Notes: a model not told the origin generated them from the sequence alone. Shown: positions 22,927 to 36,137, counted from the stretch's first letter. The stretch is DNA of 64,000 nucleotides from Sepiola atlantica (GCA_963556195.1 OY744521.1:133776788-133840787); one strand, 5' to 3'. Program-made: numbers and translations.

Positions 22927-23440
22927 CATAATTAGTTATCGTTATAACTTTTGGAACACAAATGCAATGCGTAAGGGTTCAAAATGTATGCTATATTTAG
23001 TTTAAATTGTATACAAAAAATGTAAAATCTTGTTGGAAACCATTTGTAAAAGTTCAGATACCTGAATTAATAAATATTACTTTCAGTTAAGTTTAATTGA
23101 AGTATTATACATTATCTGTTAGAAGTATTATATGTGCATTACCTCTCATTTGTAAATCTAATATATCAGATTGCATTGAATTTGATATGCAGTGATAAGA
23201 CACTAAATAACCAAACTTTCCTGGATGTGTATTTCTTTTTTAAACCCATTAAAATTAAGTCATGAATTTAAGTAATTTTCTAAAACAAAAATAAAGTAAT
23301 TGATTTTGAGAAAAATTAAAATTATATGGTTTTGTTTCGCTAAATTTTAATTTTAATCCACGTAAGGGGACATAAAATTGGTACACAATTATTTTGTTCG
23401 GCTAGTTTATTTGACAAGTCTTCAGACATATATTCGCCTC
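22926..23440. other. Unrecognised AT-rich DNA
   Basis: Nothing recognised. Confidence 0.55.
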
Positions 23441-23560
<120 letters not shown>

Positions 23561-23779
23561 TAGAGATGAAAAATGAGAATAAAGAATTGGAAAGATACAC
23601 TATTTATTAAACCATCAAAAGGTGTTTCATATCCTTAATCAATGGATTTTCTTAAGACAAACTCGTCTCATCATCTTTTAAATTGATTCCTCTATTCAAT
23701 ATATTCAGTTTTATATTATTACGTTATATTATTTAACGATACTTCAATAACCTTTAATTTAATTAAACATTTTAATATC

Positions 23780-23780
<1 letters not shown>
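23561..23780. other. Unrecognised DNA between (TA)n arrays
   Basis: About 220 bp, nothing recognised. Confidence 0.5.
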
Positions 23781-23841
<61 letters not shown>

Positions 23842-23937
23842 GGTAGATTTCCTTTGTGTGTTTTGTGATTGGTATCTTTTTCGTGGACTCAAACCGCAGG
23901 TTGCTTATACAAACATTTGGATTTTTTGCCAGCCTTG

Positions 23938-23990
<53 letters not shown>
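23781..23990 (+). repeat. Two (TA)n arrays flanking a 100-bp unique spacer
   Basis: (TA)n occupies 23781-23834 and 23942-23980. The second array passes into (AC)n at 23981-23990. Coding frames spanning both arrays are repeat-driven. Confidence 0.95.
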
Positions 23991-24476
<486 letters not shown>

Positions 24477-24477
<1 letters not shown>

Positions 24478-26450
24478 GACTATGATGCATCAAAATATTT
24501 TTCCAGCAAAGTATTTCTAATATATTTTTTCTCATCGTATATACATCTATATATTAATATGAATATATGATAATTACATATATGTTTATTTTCATTTGTG
24601 TATGAAGGATTAAAAGCGTGTTGTACTATATACGAATGCAAAAAAACGGCGTTTGTCCTAAAAGCGTGGGCTTTTTCAAGAGCGAAAAAAATGGTAAAAG
24701 TTGCAACATATATAATTTAAGTAGGTATAACTTAAAATTCACCAAACTGAATGTATACATTAATTTAAATTATACTTTTATTTACATGTGTTCTGAACAA
24801 TATATTCTTGCATTTGCCATTTAATTCATAATTCCTAGGTTATACGGAGTTTTACTGTATTTTCCTGTACATAATTGAGTAGATATTGATTGGAAAATTA
24901 ATTATAGTAAGAGAAAAAATAATTGATGTATAGTCGTCAAATAAGAATTATGTTTTATACATCTTCAAATCATCTACGTGTTATAAGGGCATGTACACTT
25001 TTTAAATAATAAGTCCAAGAAGTTCATTTTTCAAACTAGATTTTATTTATCTAAGTTTAGCGTCAAATGTTTTAACGATCAGTTTCTATGAAATGCATTC
25101 TTACTATGCTCACAAGGAACAAGTAGTCCCGATGTATTAGGGCATTACATGACATATGGCACGACTTATAGTCTGACAACAAATACAAATTAATCTCCAT
25201 AGCTAGGAAAGCAACTGTGTATTTTCCATATGTAGTTCTAGCATAGCTGCAGCCATACACGTAATGTAGGATAACACATCTCACTTGTAGAAATGTGTAT
25301 AAACTTCACGTCAAAAGTATATTCCTGCAAAGGAATACGCAATTATTCTACCTTGATATATGTTTTTATTCTTTAGTTGAAATGTATATTACTGCCAATA
25401 AAGAGGCACCAGAGAAGGAGAGAGGGCAGTGCCACTTGGTAATAAGCCAGATATGCTATGCATATGCCCGCCAGATATATATAGCTAGACTAGAAAGTGT
25501 GTTTCCTCTGAGAGAATGATGATATTCTCCATAAACTGCTTTGTTGTTTTCATCGTGTTAGTTCGTGTTTGTGTAAATGGCTCGTTTTCTCTTTATAGCA
25601 CACACACGTTTCATTTCCATTTTTGATAAATGTTTTTGAATTTCACAAAGTGTCCCTGGCATTTATCTTCAATAGTAGCACTATTCAACTTAATGAAAAA
25701 AAACAAGACGCGAATAACAATTTTGAGAACGATGCACATTGAAACAAACATATATATTGATATAAAGATATAAAGGTGTGATAAGTAGAGGATAAATATA
25801 TTAGCTAGTCTGCCATCGATATACTAATTCAGTTGTGTTAATATTGTTTAGTATCACTAAACTAGGCATGCTAATGTTTCCTCGTCGATATTATAAACAA
25901 AGGAGTGGTTATATTGGTAACTTATAGCCTCTTAAACTACTCCACAATATTGTAACAGATAACCTTTTCATCCCGTGTTATTTGCAAGAAGAGAATACAT
26001 AGTCCCTGAAACGGTGCTATGTATTTATGTGGCTGTATGGTTGGACGGGTACGGAAATCCGTTTACTTTGCAGAACTCTAAATTAGTCAAAATACAATAT
26101 TCACAGAGAATTCCCGTTCTTATGTTGTCCTATTTACTCATCAACATCTAAACTTTAAATAATATTTACTTTTTAATATTATTTCCTTTAAACATGATCA
26201 ACGAGCTTAGAGATTGATATGTGTAAATGCTTTAATTCAGATATGCTCACATAAACAGCTGAATGTATTACAAACCGACTTTTAGTGCGTTATCAATCCA
26301 GCAATGGTTCTTTTTTATTTTAATATTTTCTGCAATAATATCAGATTTTTTATTTCACCGTACGCTCTAAAAGACCTACCCTGTAAACACTGTTATTGCT
26401 ACAGGAATCTGTACGAACATTTTGTAAGCATCTTGTTAAAAACGTAAAAT
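24477..26450. other. Unrecognised AT-rich DNA
   Basis: About 2 kb with no recognisable gene or repeat. Short frames (24618-24824, 25072-25284, 25295-25519) have no motif. Confidence 0.5.
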
Positions 26451-26890
26451 TGCATCCCTGATAACGAGTACATCGGGAAGTAGACAGCAAATCAGAATAT
26501 AGCAATAGTAAACAGGTTAGTTAGAGATATAAATATGTCCTATTACTTTTCATACGAACAAATAAATTAACTTGTTTTAATCATGAGAAAGGACAAGGCA
26601 AGCACTGTTTGTGTCTCCATGGAAAAAATAAATGCCACCGCCTGTCAATATGCGGGTCGCTTACATCAATTGAGAGAAAATAATTGAAGTCTGCAAACGG
26701 AGAAGTTTAATTGCATATTTCTTCGTGAGCTGTTGATGGTTTGTACAGGCATAGTTCACAAGTTCAATATACTATACAGTTTGATTAGAAAGTAATAAAC
26801 TATTTTCCATATTGAAAATAGTTAGCTGTTTACTATTGCTATATTCTGATTTGCTGTCTACTTCCCGATGTACTCGTTATCAGGGATGCA
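26451..26890. mobile_element. Foldback element: perfect 65-bp inverted repeats around a 310-bp core
   Basis: 26451-26515 (starting TGCATCCCTGATAACGAG) is the exact reverse complement of 26826-26890 (ending GTTATCAGGGATGCA), with no mismatch over 65 bases. The 310-bp core has no transposase I recognise; its longest plus-strand frame begins MRKDKASTVCVSMEKINATA and is interrupted. No clear target-site duplication is visible next to the arms. Possible MITE or other foldback element, or a recent local inverted duplication. The identity of the arms implies recent origin or gene conversion. Confidence 0.75.
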
Positions 26891-27377
26891 CGTTAGCTGA
26901 TATGTAAGAATACACACTTTCTGTAGGAGGGATGTAAGTCCATTCAGAATCCCTGCGACGATCTTTCTGAAACCCCAAACTACGTAAGAGCCATGCCCCT
27001 ATCTCTGGAGAGGGTTTAACCAAGATGGACGCCTGGCAAAAAAGAAGTACCCTATTAGTAAAGTTAAATAAAACACATAAAAAGTGAAAGTAAAATAAGT
27101 TTTTTTCCGGTTTCTTCTCTTTTATAATCAACATAATTATTTTTATTATCATTACAACCATACTTGCAATCAGTGGTGTTTCGTGTACGATTCGTATTAA
27201 ATAATATTTTGGGAAAAATTCCCGTCTCAGGATGTGGGTTTCACTAAAATGTAAAACATGCAAAGATGTAAGAGTATTATCATGAAAAAGAAGCAAACGA
27301 AAAAATACGTTTTCTTTCACATTTGTATGTCTTAATTTGATTTCAGTCCGCACTGCATGGAAATCGCCTCTTATAAA
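26891..27377. other. Unrecognised DNA with a 157-codon minus frame
   Basis: The minus frame 26880-27353 (157 codons) contains hydrophobic stretches (IASMVVMIIKIIMLII) but no family I recognise. It ends inside the right foldback arm, so it is not a conserved gene end. Probably chance. Confidence 0.4.
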
Positions 27378-27405
27378 TTATCTATCTCTATCTCTCTCTA
27401 TCTCC

Positions 27406-27456
<51 letters not shown>
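27378..27456 (+). repeat. Compound microsatellite (CT)n(TA)n
   Basis: TCTA/TCTC units, about 12 pure CT units, then about 14 TA units. Confidence 0.95.
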
Positions 27457-27459
<3 letters not shown>

Positions 27460-27499
27460 AACTTAAAATATTTCTCAGGTTTGTGGGAGAGGGAAAAAA

Positions 27500-27560
27500 A
27501 GTTGGGGTGGGGCTGGAGAGATTAGGGGGTCGGGGCAGATTTCTATCGGGGGGGGGCGAC
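27500..27560 (+). other. G-rich tract with quadruplex potential
   Basis: Four runs of four or five Gs between 27504 and 27535 (GGGG-T-GGGG-12 bases-GGGGG-TC-GGGG), followed by a run of nine Gs near 27549. Unusual in such AT-rich DNA. No gene context to give it a function. Confidence 0.6.
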
Positions 27561-28204
27561 TGTTTTCAGGTATTATTCATGATATTTTATAGTAATTTTA
27601 AAATCCTGAGTCATATTTTAATTTAATTACCTAATAATTTGAAATAACTTTTAATTTTATTGAAGGTTTCTTAGCGCCAAGGACGCGCCTCTAAATTGTT
27701 AGTTCTTTGGTATCGTTTTTTAAATAAGCGACAAACGCTAATCAAAGTATTGCTACTATTTTACGAAAGTAAATTATAGGAAATTACAACATGGCCGCCA
27801 GCGATTAAGTCATTGCATTCAAATTCGATTTTAAAGTCTTGAAAAAATAAAATATAATTTTATTTCGGGATCAAAAATACCTCACTATTTAACCATTTCC
27901 CCACCGTCTGATTCCATCACTTCAACATCTTACGACTTCACTACCTCATCGCCGCACCACCAACAACTCTCGAACTAGTACTTATTACGCTCCATGTAAC
28001 ATTCGTTTGACAAGTCATGTGCTATGTATGAAAATATAGATATCAAACACGAGAAAGAATAGAGTAATGACAATATTCTATAGAAAATCCATCGAATCGA
28101 AACCTGAATCTTCTTTTTATGCTTCACACTTCGCGTAAATTCAATGACAATGTGAACGTAATAAAAGGTAAAGGAATATTCTAATGTCTGAGTAAAGGAT
28201 GTTG

Positions 28205-28207
<3 letters not shown>
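27561..28207. other. Unrecognised DNA
   Basis: Nothing recognised. Confidence 0.5.
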
Positions 28208-28292
<85 letters not shown>

Positions 28293-28320
28293 GGTGTGTG
28301 TGTGGGGGGTGCGGGTGTGT
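28208..28320 (+). repeat. Compound microsatellite (TA)n(TG)n
   Basis: About 25 TA units then TG repeats with TATGTGGG and GGGGGGTG interruptions. Confidence 0.97.
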
Positions 28321-28789
28321 GAATAAAACATGTTGCGGGCGCTCTCTCTCTATTTACAGTTGTATGTGTCTTTCTATCTATACTTCTCCATCCCTATCAA
28401 ATAGCAGAAGCCACGTTTGTATCACCCGTATGTGAAGACATAGACAATAAAACTGAAAGGTTGTACGAGGTCATAGGAAGCCAGAGTGAAACTTTGATAG
28501 TTGATTAATGATGCCATGAATATGAATGAATTAAAACATACATCAAAAATGGTAGAAATGTTTTTATCCTTCTAATATATTGTTTCCGGTTAACAGTGGC
28601 AATAAGAGAAGAAACGTATGTCCAGCCCTAGGGTGGATGCTGACAATCTTAACACCGAGGCGCGTGATTGTATGAATCTAATAAAACTCTGGTGAATGAG
28701 ACCTTTGTAATTCGTTTCGCGAACGGAACACTTTCTCGCCGGCAATGCTTAGAGTGCCGACCTTGTACATAATTACATCTAAAGGGGTT
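28321..28789. other. Unrecognised DNA
   Basis: Nothing recognised. Confidence 0.5.
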
Positions 28790-29705
28790 TGATAAGTAAA
28801 AGGGGGCGTGAGTAGAAGAGAGGGAGGAAGAAAGGGGGCGTGAAAAAAGGGAATGAAATAAGCTTTTGAACAAACTGAAGGTAGGACAATATCGGGGATG
28901 ATATGATGTTGAGTGAAAAAGAATATTTTCTGAAGAAGAAGATAAAAAAGAAGATAAAGACGAAGAATAAGATGAATAAAAAGAAAGAAAAATCAGGAAA
29001 AAGGAAGAACAAGAACATAACAATAAGATAGTATGATAGCAAATGAAAAAATCAAAAGAAGGGCGGATGGAGGAGAAATAGAATAAAAAGAAAGAGAAGA
29101 AGCAAATAAAGAAAAGGAAGTGGAAGAATATAAAGGAGAAAAGACAGACGTAAAAGGGACAGAGAAGGGGAACAATATAAAGAGGGAGGAGAAGATGTGA
29201 TTCATAGAATAAAATGAGAAGAACAAGAAAAGGTAAAATACTGGAAACGCTGAGAAGAGAAGATGAAGAAGAATTATGAGGGTGTGAGAATAGAATTTGG
29301 TGACGAAAAAGAGAAATAGATAAGGGGAATTGGAGAGAAGGGCGATCAGGAAGTAATGTACTTAGAGGAGGTATAAGAGAAGGAAAGGAGGGGATAGGGA
29401 TTGAGATGAATAGAGAATGAGAGAGGGGTGAATATAAAAGAGAAAAATGAGGCATAAGAAAAATAAGAACTAGAAGAAGAAAGTAAGGCAAAAAACACAG
29501 ATAGATAAGACGAAGAATTATGGGGAGTAGAAATAGAATAAGAACAAGCAAACAAAATTAAATAAAAGGGAAAAAGGCTGCATAGAAGGAGAAAAAAAGG
29601 AAAACGAAGAGGAAAACAAATGGGGAGGGGACATAGACTAATAAAATGAATAAGAAGTAAGAAGAGGAGTAAGACGAGGAGGAGGACAATAATGTTTTGT
29701 TAAAT
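28790..29705 (+). repeat. Polypurine (GA-rich) domain of about 0.9 kb
   Basis: The plus strand is overwhelmingly G and A (AAGAAGAAGATAAAAAAGAAG, GGAGGAGAAGATG and similar), with only scattered T or C, for about 900 bp. It is not a simple repeat of one unit. The minus strand therefore lacks stop codons and shows a false 300-codon frame (28649-29551) rich in Ser, Leu, Phe, Ile and Pro; I do not regard it as a gene. Mirror-symmetric stretches within it could form triplex DNA (inference). Confidence 0.85.
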
Positions 29706-30343
29706 CTGAAGGAAGGAAGTAACGCCAATCTTAAAATAAAAAAAACATATGGGTAGCACTAACAGATTCAGCAAGAAAACGATAAATGAGCAAATAATTT
29801 GAATTTACGATAAAAACAAATATGATATGTATTTTTGTAATTATATCACAAAGAATATAATTATGAAATAGTGAAAGTTGTATTCAATAAGGAGATCTTG
29901 TTGTTAGTAAATACAAATGCGTAACATTTGTTCTATACACACTCAACTTATACACAACTATCTCTGGTTTATATACGTAATGATTATACTAGAAATTTCT
30001 ATATGCATATGCATCAATAAATTATACACGGAAAATAACAGGGGTGCTTGATAAGCATACGGAATTGCGTTTTATACCTTTAAAACGACGATGTTGAGTT
30101 CAAAACTTATCAGATCTATTGTTTATTACGTACACATACATTTAAGTAACGTATGAAAATACAATTCTCTTATCAATTCTAGATGAAGTAGCCCGTTATT
30201 CTTGTAATTTGATGTAACACAAACATTAAATTACGCCCAAAATAATCGATATATCGTAAAACAGAATAACGAATTCGAAAATATAGAACATATAAGAAAT
30301 CAAATTATCAATCATGTGTCTTTCGAACAGGCCTAGTCAACAT
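29706..30343. other. Unrecognised AT-rich DNA
   Basis: Nothing recognised. Confidence 0.5.
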
Positions 30344-30733
30344 TTAATTGCCTCCTTCCGAGGGTAGAGTTAGAAACAAAGTCGGTTTTTTATGTGGGGA
30401 AAATCCAACTACAAAAAAGTGCACTCTGGACTTAGACAAGGATATCCATTGCTTCGTTCTAGGATGATTTTCCTTCACTGACCGATGACAGAAAATATCA
30501 GGTATAATATCAGAACATATACTAAACGTTGCTACTAGCACATAGGGCAATGGACTTTGAGCAGACTTAGTTAAACCGTAAGATATGCAACCTTGGGGAA
30601 TCTGGTTTGATAATATGGCCATTAAGCCGGGAATTGGAATAGTAATCAACGAATAAGCCAACATGTCAGCTGATAATAATTTACCATTCGACAGACTGAC
30701 GCTATAAATCGTTTTAAAACAATATGTTTCCAT
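30344..30733 (-). CDS. Unrecognised 129-codon open frame, doubtful
   Basis: The minus-strand frame begins METYCFKTIYSVSLSNGKLL and ends TLPSEGGN. It has mixed, protein-like composition with a hydrophobic middle (LITIPIPGLMAIL, YVLVATFSICSDIIPDIFC) that could be one membrane segment. There is no domain I know and no partner frame. In this AT-rich DNA a frame of this length is only mildly unusual. It could be an exon, an old element fragment or chance. Confidence 0.2.
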   Translation of the reverse strand: METYCFKTIYSVSLSNGKLLSADMLAYSLITIPIPGLMAILSNQIPQGCISYGLTKSAQSPLPYVLVATFSICSDIIPDIFCHRSVKENHPRTKQWISLSKSRVHFFVVGFSPHKKPTLFLTLPSEGGN

Positions 30734-31009
30734 TTATTTTAAGTTAAGCAATATTGAAACTTAATACACAGTCTCCACAACACCAAGTAATTTAATATAA
30801 TTAATACCTACCTATTAAAGTAACATGTGTATATCCATCCATCTGTCAATAACGTAAGTAGTGTTAAGACAGAAGAAAAAATATTAGTGCAGATGTCACA
30901 TGTGCATTCCTTGAGCAGCTGCACAACGACGTAGACGGTTTTACCCAACTACATTTGTCTTTTGAATGACTTATACCAACTTGCATGAACATATTTCAAG
31001 GATTTATGT
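30734..31009. other. Unrecognised DNA
   Basis: Nothing recognised. Confidence 0.5.
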
Positions 31010-31300
31010 AAGTGATCTCTTTTTCTGTTATTTTTAAAAACCAAAAAACCCTTTCCCACAGAAAAACCGTTGCTAGTTTCTCTCTATACTATCGTTATTT
31101 TCATGGATCGTGCTTATCTGGTTTCCAATCCTTCGTTCTTCCCTGTAAGACATTCACTACAAGACTTTCCCGCCATACCCCAACGAAAAGGACTCTCATT
31201 CGCCACTACATGTGCGTAACTTCCATAGATAGAGCTTATTTACAAAGGTCCCAGCCCGTGGAACACATGACTGGATTGCTTCTCTGTTGATTAAAGCTTG
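31010..31300 (+). mobile_element. JK3: Jockey-type LINE C-terminal fragment
   Basis: The frame 31012-31290 contains LSHRKTVASFSLYYRYFHG followed by a Ser-x2-phe-basic segment and TRLSRHTPTKRT. This is the C-terminal signature LSHRR-x-VASL-x-L(F/Y)YRY-HG of Jockey-type LINEs. The final segment (normally SFxPRT-x2-WN) is frame-shifted from about 31225. No RT and no recognisable 3' UTR. It may belong to a different subfamily from JK1 and JK4-JK6. Confidence 0.7.
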
Positions 31301-31780
31301 GTCAACTCTACATGCAATGTCAAATATACATTCACTCCATACCATAATAAAAATACTCCCATAATGTTCTTCCACAATCATTTGGTCTCATCATTGAGTG
31401 GGTCTTGGTCTTGATAAATGGTTACATAATATATCACTATATGGTGACATGCCTGTTTATATAGATAATGTTAAACTTAATCTAAAAATAATATTTTTAT
31501 GGGACACTCTGTCTCTCATATGTATTCCCTTTTTCATCTTAAAGATTCCTATGTTTCCAACTTTGTAGACAAATATACATTTTAATTATAATTTCGTTTA
31601 ATAAGATATTATCTACGAAAGCACATACACAGACAATAGTAGAGAGGCAAAATTGTTTACTTTGAATGTGTTTTGTAATTTTAATTACACTTCCAGAGCC
31701 CTATATAATATAAACGAGGCATTTTGATAAATACAATTATATTTTACATATAAACATTGTGCGGTCAAATCCTGAAACCA
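31301..31780. other. Unrecognised AT-rich DNA
   Basis: Nothing recognised. Confidence 0.5.
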
Positions 31781-31895
31781 TGAATTTTCTTCTTCTTCTT
31801 CTTCTTCTTCTTCTTCAACTGACGTTCTAAAGACACTGGTTGATTGGCCTCTCTTTCTTCTTCTTCCTCTTCTTCATCTTCTTTTTTTCTTCTTT
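31781..31895 (+). repeat. (CTT)n array and imperfect CTT-rich continuation
   Basis: About ten CTT units at 31788-31816, then a mixed spacer and a second CTT/TCC-rich stretch at 31853-31895. The minus-strand frame rich in Glu and Lys (31765-31950) is repeat translation. Confidence 0.9.
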
Positions 31896-32008
31896 TCATA
31901 ACATTCCTCGCGTCCCCACTCCCCTTTTTGTTGTTCTCTGCACGTGACATGTTCTTCCAATCGCATTCTTTGTATAAATTTGAAAACTTTTCCGTTTTGA
32001 AATAAAGT

Positions 32009-32072
32009 TTACCAACCGAATGAAAATGGCCGAATCTTAACGACCGAAATATCTCGGCAGAACTTTACAACA
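32009..32072 (+). repeat. Dispersed repeat block, copy 2
   Basis: TTAACGACCGAAATATCTC with flanking CCGAATGAAAATGGCCG and AACATGAG. Partner of the minus-strand block at 4475-4540. Confidence 0.6.
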
Positions 32073-32165
32073 TGAGTTTTTAAGTTTATTTTTGTTAGTT
32101 GTTGAATTGCTTATCCTTTATTCCATTTTTATTTTTACATATTGTCTGAAACATTGTTTCTTTTT

Positions 32166-32169
<4 letters not shown>

Positions 32170-32205
<36 letters not shown>
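32170..32205 (+). repeat. (AT)n microsatellite
   Basis: About 17 AT units. Confidence 0.97.
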
Positions 32206-35200
32206 TATTGTTAAACTACTTCAAAATGGAATAACAAAAGTGCCAGGGTAACGGTAAGGTTATGGGCACCGGGTGAATTGAAAAAGATATCTGAAGTAGA
32301 AACAAGCTGATAATAATCATAAATTATGTAATGCTTGTAATTATCTATTGTATCTACGTACTGTTTTTACTATCTTAAATCAATTGTGTGTGATAAAGTT
32401 TTTAATAATCCGCGGTAAGAACTTTCTTTTTTTCAAAATAAGTTCATATTGTACATACGGCTGTGCTGTTTGTTGGCTTCTCTAAGTTACTGACACCTAC
32501 TAAAAATACCCACTTACTAGAGTTTTGGATATTATTTTTATATAGACTTTTCTTCTCTGAATCACTGCCTTTTGTGTTGTTTAACTATACTGCTTACCTG
32601 TGAATTGTCTGTTTAAGATCAACTTATACTTTCCATAACTTACTCTCAGACTTGCCTAATAGATACCAGATTCATCCGAGCAGTGAAACTGATTTTCCTA
32701 TTAAAAACACTCCCACACACAAAATAAGTGATAAAACTCTCTTCTTAACTCTCATATACACCCATGATTTACAGTTAATTGTTTTGGCCACAATTCATCT
32801 GAGCACACTTCGTACCGATTTTTAGCCATGGGGAGCAACTCGTTGTCTACATTGCAATGAGTTATCGCATTTTTTTTTAAATCCATAACCCATATTCTTT
32901 TACGAGTAATATTTTAAAAGTACCTTGAACTATTGTAGCATTTTTTGTTATAAAATCCAATCTCTTAAATAATTTTTCACAACTTTCTGCGGGCTTATTT
33001 TAATTAAGCAAGCTTATCCTCACATTATAAATAGAACACTTTTAGAAAATATATGTTAAATTTATTTTTAGTATGTGATTTTTCGTCATGTAAGTTTAAG
33101 AGAAAAACGTATCTTCTTTCACTGTTGCACATATTCCATTTATTCAAAAATGTGTAGCCTAATAACACGAATAACAAAGATATCGTATTGAACATATATT
33201 ACAATATAAATTATTCACTGTTTTTGGGACAAATTTTATAAGAACTATTCGTATGAGTAATGAAGCGAGGGTTAGAACCCAACATTGTTCTCTGATGATA
33301 AAGTATATTAAGCTGAAAGTTGTGTATTTAAACTGCTACCATAACTCGGCAACTGAAAAAATGGATTTACGATTGTGTCGGATAGAAAGATACATTGTGT
33401 TACATAGCTAAACGACGTTGATTCGTCTTACACCAGCTGATGTCTTGTTGGCACGTCATAGCAGCATATGTGGTTGCCGTAGTTAAATTGTGAATTTTAT
33501 TTTTCTCGTTTACTTGGTGGCGGCAGTGGTTGCAATAGTTGAGAAAATAAAAATCTACGTTTAAATATTTTCTTTTATTTATTTTTTTTTTAAATAAATT
33601 TTCTTAACATATACAGTAATATTACATAATAGAGTTGTAGATGGTCTCCGAAAACACGTCTGGTCTGGTATGGTCTGGCCTACATAGTACAATTCAGTCC
33701 ATTAATATATGTATCTTGCTATTGGGTGTAATTTATATTTCATTACGTGTGATTTATATACATGAAGTGAGGTTCTTTCTCATATCGTTAACAATTTTGA
33801 AGGTTTATGGTCGGGTAAAGACGGAGACAGGGAAGTTTGTGTAAGAGGTGGGGTAGATTGAATTCGAACTGTCGATTGTTGCCCTCTAGCACTGTCTACT
33901 CGCGTGCCGTCATTTCTCCTTTATATAAACAAAGCACATGCACGCGTTGCGTGATTCTGTATGTTTCTTGATACTATAAAGTGGTTTAGGATATCGTCTG
34001 CTCTCATCTTGAAAAACAAGATATTCCTTTTATTTATTGTATATTCTCTAAAACAAACTATGTTTAGATCAGGCGAAGCTGGGACAAAGTTATTAAATAT
34101 TTTATATAAATCTTATTATTTATGCAAAACAAAAAGTATGTATTTTGAAAGTTAAAAGTTTAATAGGGTAAAAACTAGAAAAAACTTAACGAATAAATAT
34201 GTAAGAATATTTTGGAAAACGTAAGAATATTTCCTTTGCATCGTTGCATTTTTGTAGCTATTTTTATAATGATATAAAAGCCAGCTTTATAATTATTTCT
34301 CTTATTTTCATATGTCGTCGTATCTTTATCAAATGTGTTCTCAGTCTGTAAGTTGTAAATAGCATATTAGATACGTCCAATGATATTCATGAAGGTCCGT
34401 ACCACATGTTGTAAATAATGTATTGTTCAGTTTAAAAAGTGTTTTTTAAACCGTATTTAGAGATGCGTCTAAACATATTTATACTCTACTGTTCGATTTT
34501 CAATCGGTCATTTTCTTTGTTTATTCTTATACTAATGATTCACCAATTACCAAGCCAAAAACCACTCTTGGATAACTGTTCACGAGATCGGAGGTTTAAT
34601 AATAGAGCACTAATATGTTAGTATTTGAAACGATGGACAAAAGGGACAAAATTTAATTACATAAGGGAAGAAAACTTGATTAATTAAGATGACGGCTTGA
34701 CGGGTATTCGTTAACGTTGTACTCAAACACCGCCATGTTGTATTTCGTAGCGAAGTAGTCCAGTGACAACGTTTTTAACAGCAAATAAGAATTTGGAAAG
34801 AATCTCAGTTCATGGAAGTTCCGTTAGGTTGGACGTCAAAACAGAAAAGAAAAAGCAGTGTAGCAGAATGAGTTTGCGGTGAATAATTTACAGTCTAACA
34901 CCTGCAAAGGAAAAACGATAGAGCGAAGACAGGTTAGTGGCGTTTCTTCTATGGTGCATGATATTAGCATATAATTTTCATCGGAAAACGTGCAGATAAG
35001 ATGGCTGTATACTAAGTCAGATGCGGCCGTTCATCTCTATGCAATGCCCAGACCATCTTTGGTATGTCACAGTACATTCTGAAACATAAATTTCATCAAT
35101 GAATAAGCGTATTTCCTTGGTTGCAGAATCTCCGATTGCCTAATAGAGACGTCGTTTATCGTCGTTTGAAGATGTGTCGAACTCTTCCTCTTATCCGCCT

Positions 35201-35580
35201 TTGTTCGTTAGATAAGGATTATTTAACGGAGATGCCAACAGCCTTTGAAATGTTATCTCTGACGAAATTAAGTAGACGTAAATCTGAAAAGAGACGCTGT
35301 TCCTAGGAACATTAGCCTGCGAACATCTACCCCCTCCCGCGAGAGAATAACAATGAACTTATTAGGATAATTGTTTATTTCGTTTTTGTGATCCTTCATC
35401 TGAGAAAGCATGGCACCTATCAGTCGTAAAGACTCCAACACACAATCAAGAGAAAAAATATGTTCCGCGATGATGTTTGCTATCTGAAATGAAGTGATTT
35501 GCCTCAGATACCTAAGAACTCCGTGTAAGTTAGCAAATAAGTTATTGATGAGGGAGTTCACATGATCTTAGTTGTAAGTC
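32206..35580. other. Unrecognised AT-rich DNA
   Basis: More than 3 kb without a recognisable gene, repeat or element. Several 60-97-codon frames (33641-33844, 33961-34155, 35268-35561 minus) have no motif. Host intron or intergenic DNA is likely. Confidence 0.45.
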
Positions 35581-35818
35581 ACCATATACATATATATATA
35601 CATATATATATATATGCATATATTTATATATATACATAAATATATACATAAGTATATATATATACATATATATGTATATATATACATATATATACATATA
35701 TATACATATATACATATATATATATACACATATATACATATATATATATATGTATACATGTATATATATATATATATATATACATATATATATGTGTGTG
35801 TGTATATATATATATAAA
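35581..35818 (+). repeat. (TATACA)n / (TA)n imperfect array
   Basis: Mixed TATACA, TATATG and TATAAA hexamer-like units, ending with (TG)n(TA)n. Frames across it are artefacts. Confidence 0.95.
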
Positions 35819-36052
35819 TACACGCTGCTTATGTTAACACTTCACTGCACTTTCACGATAGATCCTCTTCTATATGTCTGGATGTATTATTTTGAATCTT
35901 TATTAGAATTATATAAATATATCGAGTGTGCAACATGTGCTGTATTAGTTCGATCAGTCCTGATTCTGAGTTTATTTTTCATGTTACGTATCGTTGAATT
36001 ATACAGGTGTGTACAAATCTTATTTTAATATATTACTTCATTCATAAATTAA

Positions 36053-36056
<4 letters not shown>
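35819..36056. other. Unrecognised spacer
   Basis: Nothing recognised. Confidence 0.5.

Positions 36057-36133
<77 letters not shown>
36057..36133 (+). repeat. (AT)n microsatellite
   Basis: About 38 AT units. Confidence 0.98.

Positions 36134-36137
<4 letters not shown>

Noticed and set aside
26880..27353. 157-codon minus frame as a possible membrane protein gene
   Set aside because: Its end depends on sequence inside the inverted-repeat arm, its composition is AT-driven, and no domain is recognisable.
28649..29551. 300-codon minus-strand frame rich in Ser, Leu, Phe
   Set aside because: It lies on the pyrimidine strand of a polypurine domain, where stop codons are almost impossible. Composition is fully explained by the base skew.
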